Part shown: positions 63,923 to 64,000 of the stretch, piece by piece
Layout: each line of letters opens with the position of its first letter
Numbering within the stretch: position 1 is the stretch's first letter
NCBI RefSeq assembly: GCF_030463535.1
Contig: NC_132897.1
Coordinates: 6,634,821 to 6,698,820 of the forward strand
Length of the DNA: 64,000 nucleotides
Source of the DNA: Salminus brasiliensis
Taxonomy: Eukaryota; Chordata; Actinopteri; Characiformes; Bryconidae
Direction of reading: 5' to 3'
Notes under the pieces: model-generated
What the model was told of the DNA's origin: nothing
Database searches by the model: none
What the model saw: the letters and a program-made list of their open reading frames with translations, nothing else
Program-made: the position numbers and the translations under genes

Positions 63923-64000
63923 CTTATGTCACGATCACTGGGCAGAGATCAGCTGGAGGTGAAAGAGTGGGAGAGCTGTAATGATTTATACATGAGCGAG

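Overview
This is vertebrate nuclear DNA, most likely from an otophysan (characin- or catfish-like) ray-finned fish. The signs are split genes with GT-AG introns, many Tc1/mariner and hAT-type DNA transposons, fish-type dispersed repeats, and very long CTGT/CTAT, GATA/GACA, CA and TA microsatellites. There is no operon structure and no bacterial or phage feature. The species call is inference from repeat style only.

Layout. (1) 1-19,700: no protein-coding gene could be supported. It holds a long imperfect palindrome with an embedded minisatellite (78-502), a 22-bp minisatellite, a CTGT-rich array (1.8-3.0 kb), a 236-bp tandem repeat (7.3-8.15 kb), a GACA/GATA array (13.9-14.4 kb), several Tc1-derived fragments and a hAT-type MITE with its target duplication (11,237-11,615). 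Repeat-poor blocks rich in homeodomain-type TAATTA motifs (about 3.6-4.2, 5.9-7.1, 8.2-8.5 and 10.0-10.4 kb) are candidate conserved non-coding enhancers. (2) 19,745-41,485, plus strand: a complete multi-exon gene for a Sec24-family COPII cargo adaptor. I could join 20 coding exons with GT-AG borders in one continuous frame of 2,688 nt (895 residues plus stop), behind a non-coding first exon. It belongs to the SEC24C/D class but is divergent and short at the N-terminus. Its introns carry two Tc1-like transposons of about 1.5 kb, each with a damaged transposase. One of them is inserted inside an older Tc1 remnant. (3) 41.5-46.4 kb: intergenic, with a 592-bp inverted-repeat element, a second TIR element, and a 1.6-kb CTGT/CTAT array split by a retroelement-like insertion. 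(4) About 46.4-64.0 kb, plus strand: the start of a CaMKII gene, best matched to the beta type (camk2b). It has a GC-rich promoter/5'UTR, coding exon 1 (46,802-46,863) and coding exon 2 (54,126-54,220). The rest of the kinase lies beyond the right edge.

How it fits together. The two genes act in different processes, ER-to-Golgi export and Ca2+/calmodulin signalling, and need not be co-regulated. Their adjacency is informative, because in human SEC24 and CAMK2 genes also lie on shared chromosome segments (SEC24C with CAMK2G, SEC24D/SEC24B with CAMK2D, SEC24A with CAMK2A), while CAMK2B has no SEC24 partner that I know of. The C/D-type Sec24 gene beside camk2b could therefore be a whole-genome-duplication paralogue that tetrapods lost. 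That is the most interesting hypothesis here and needs a phylogeny.
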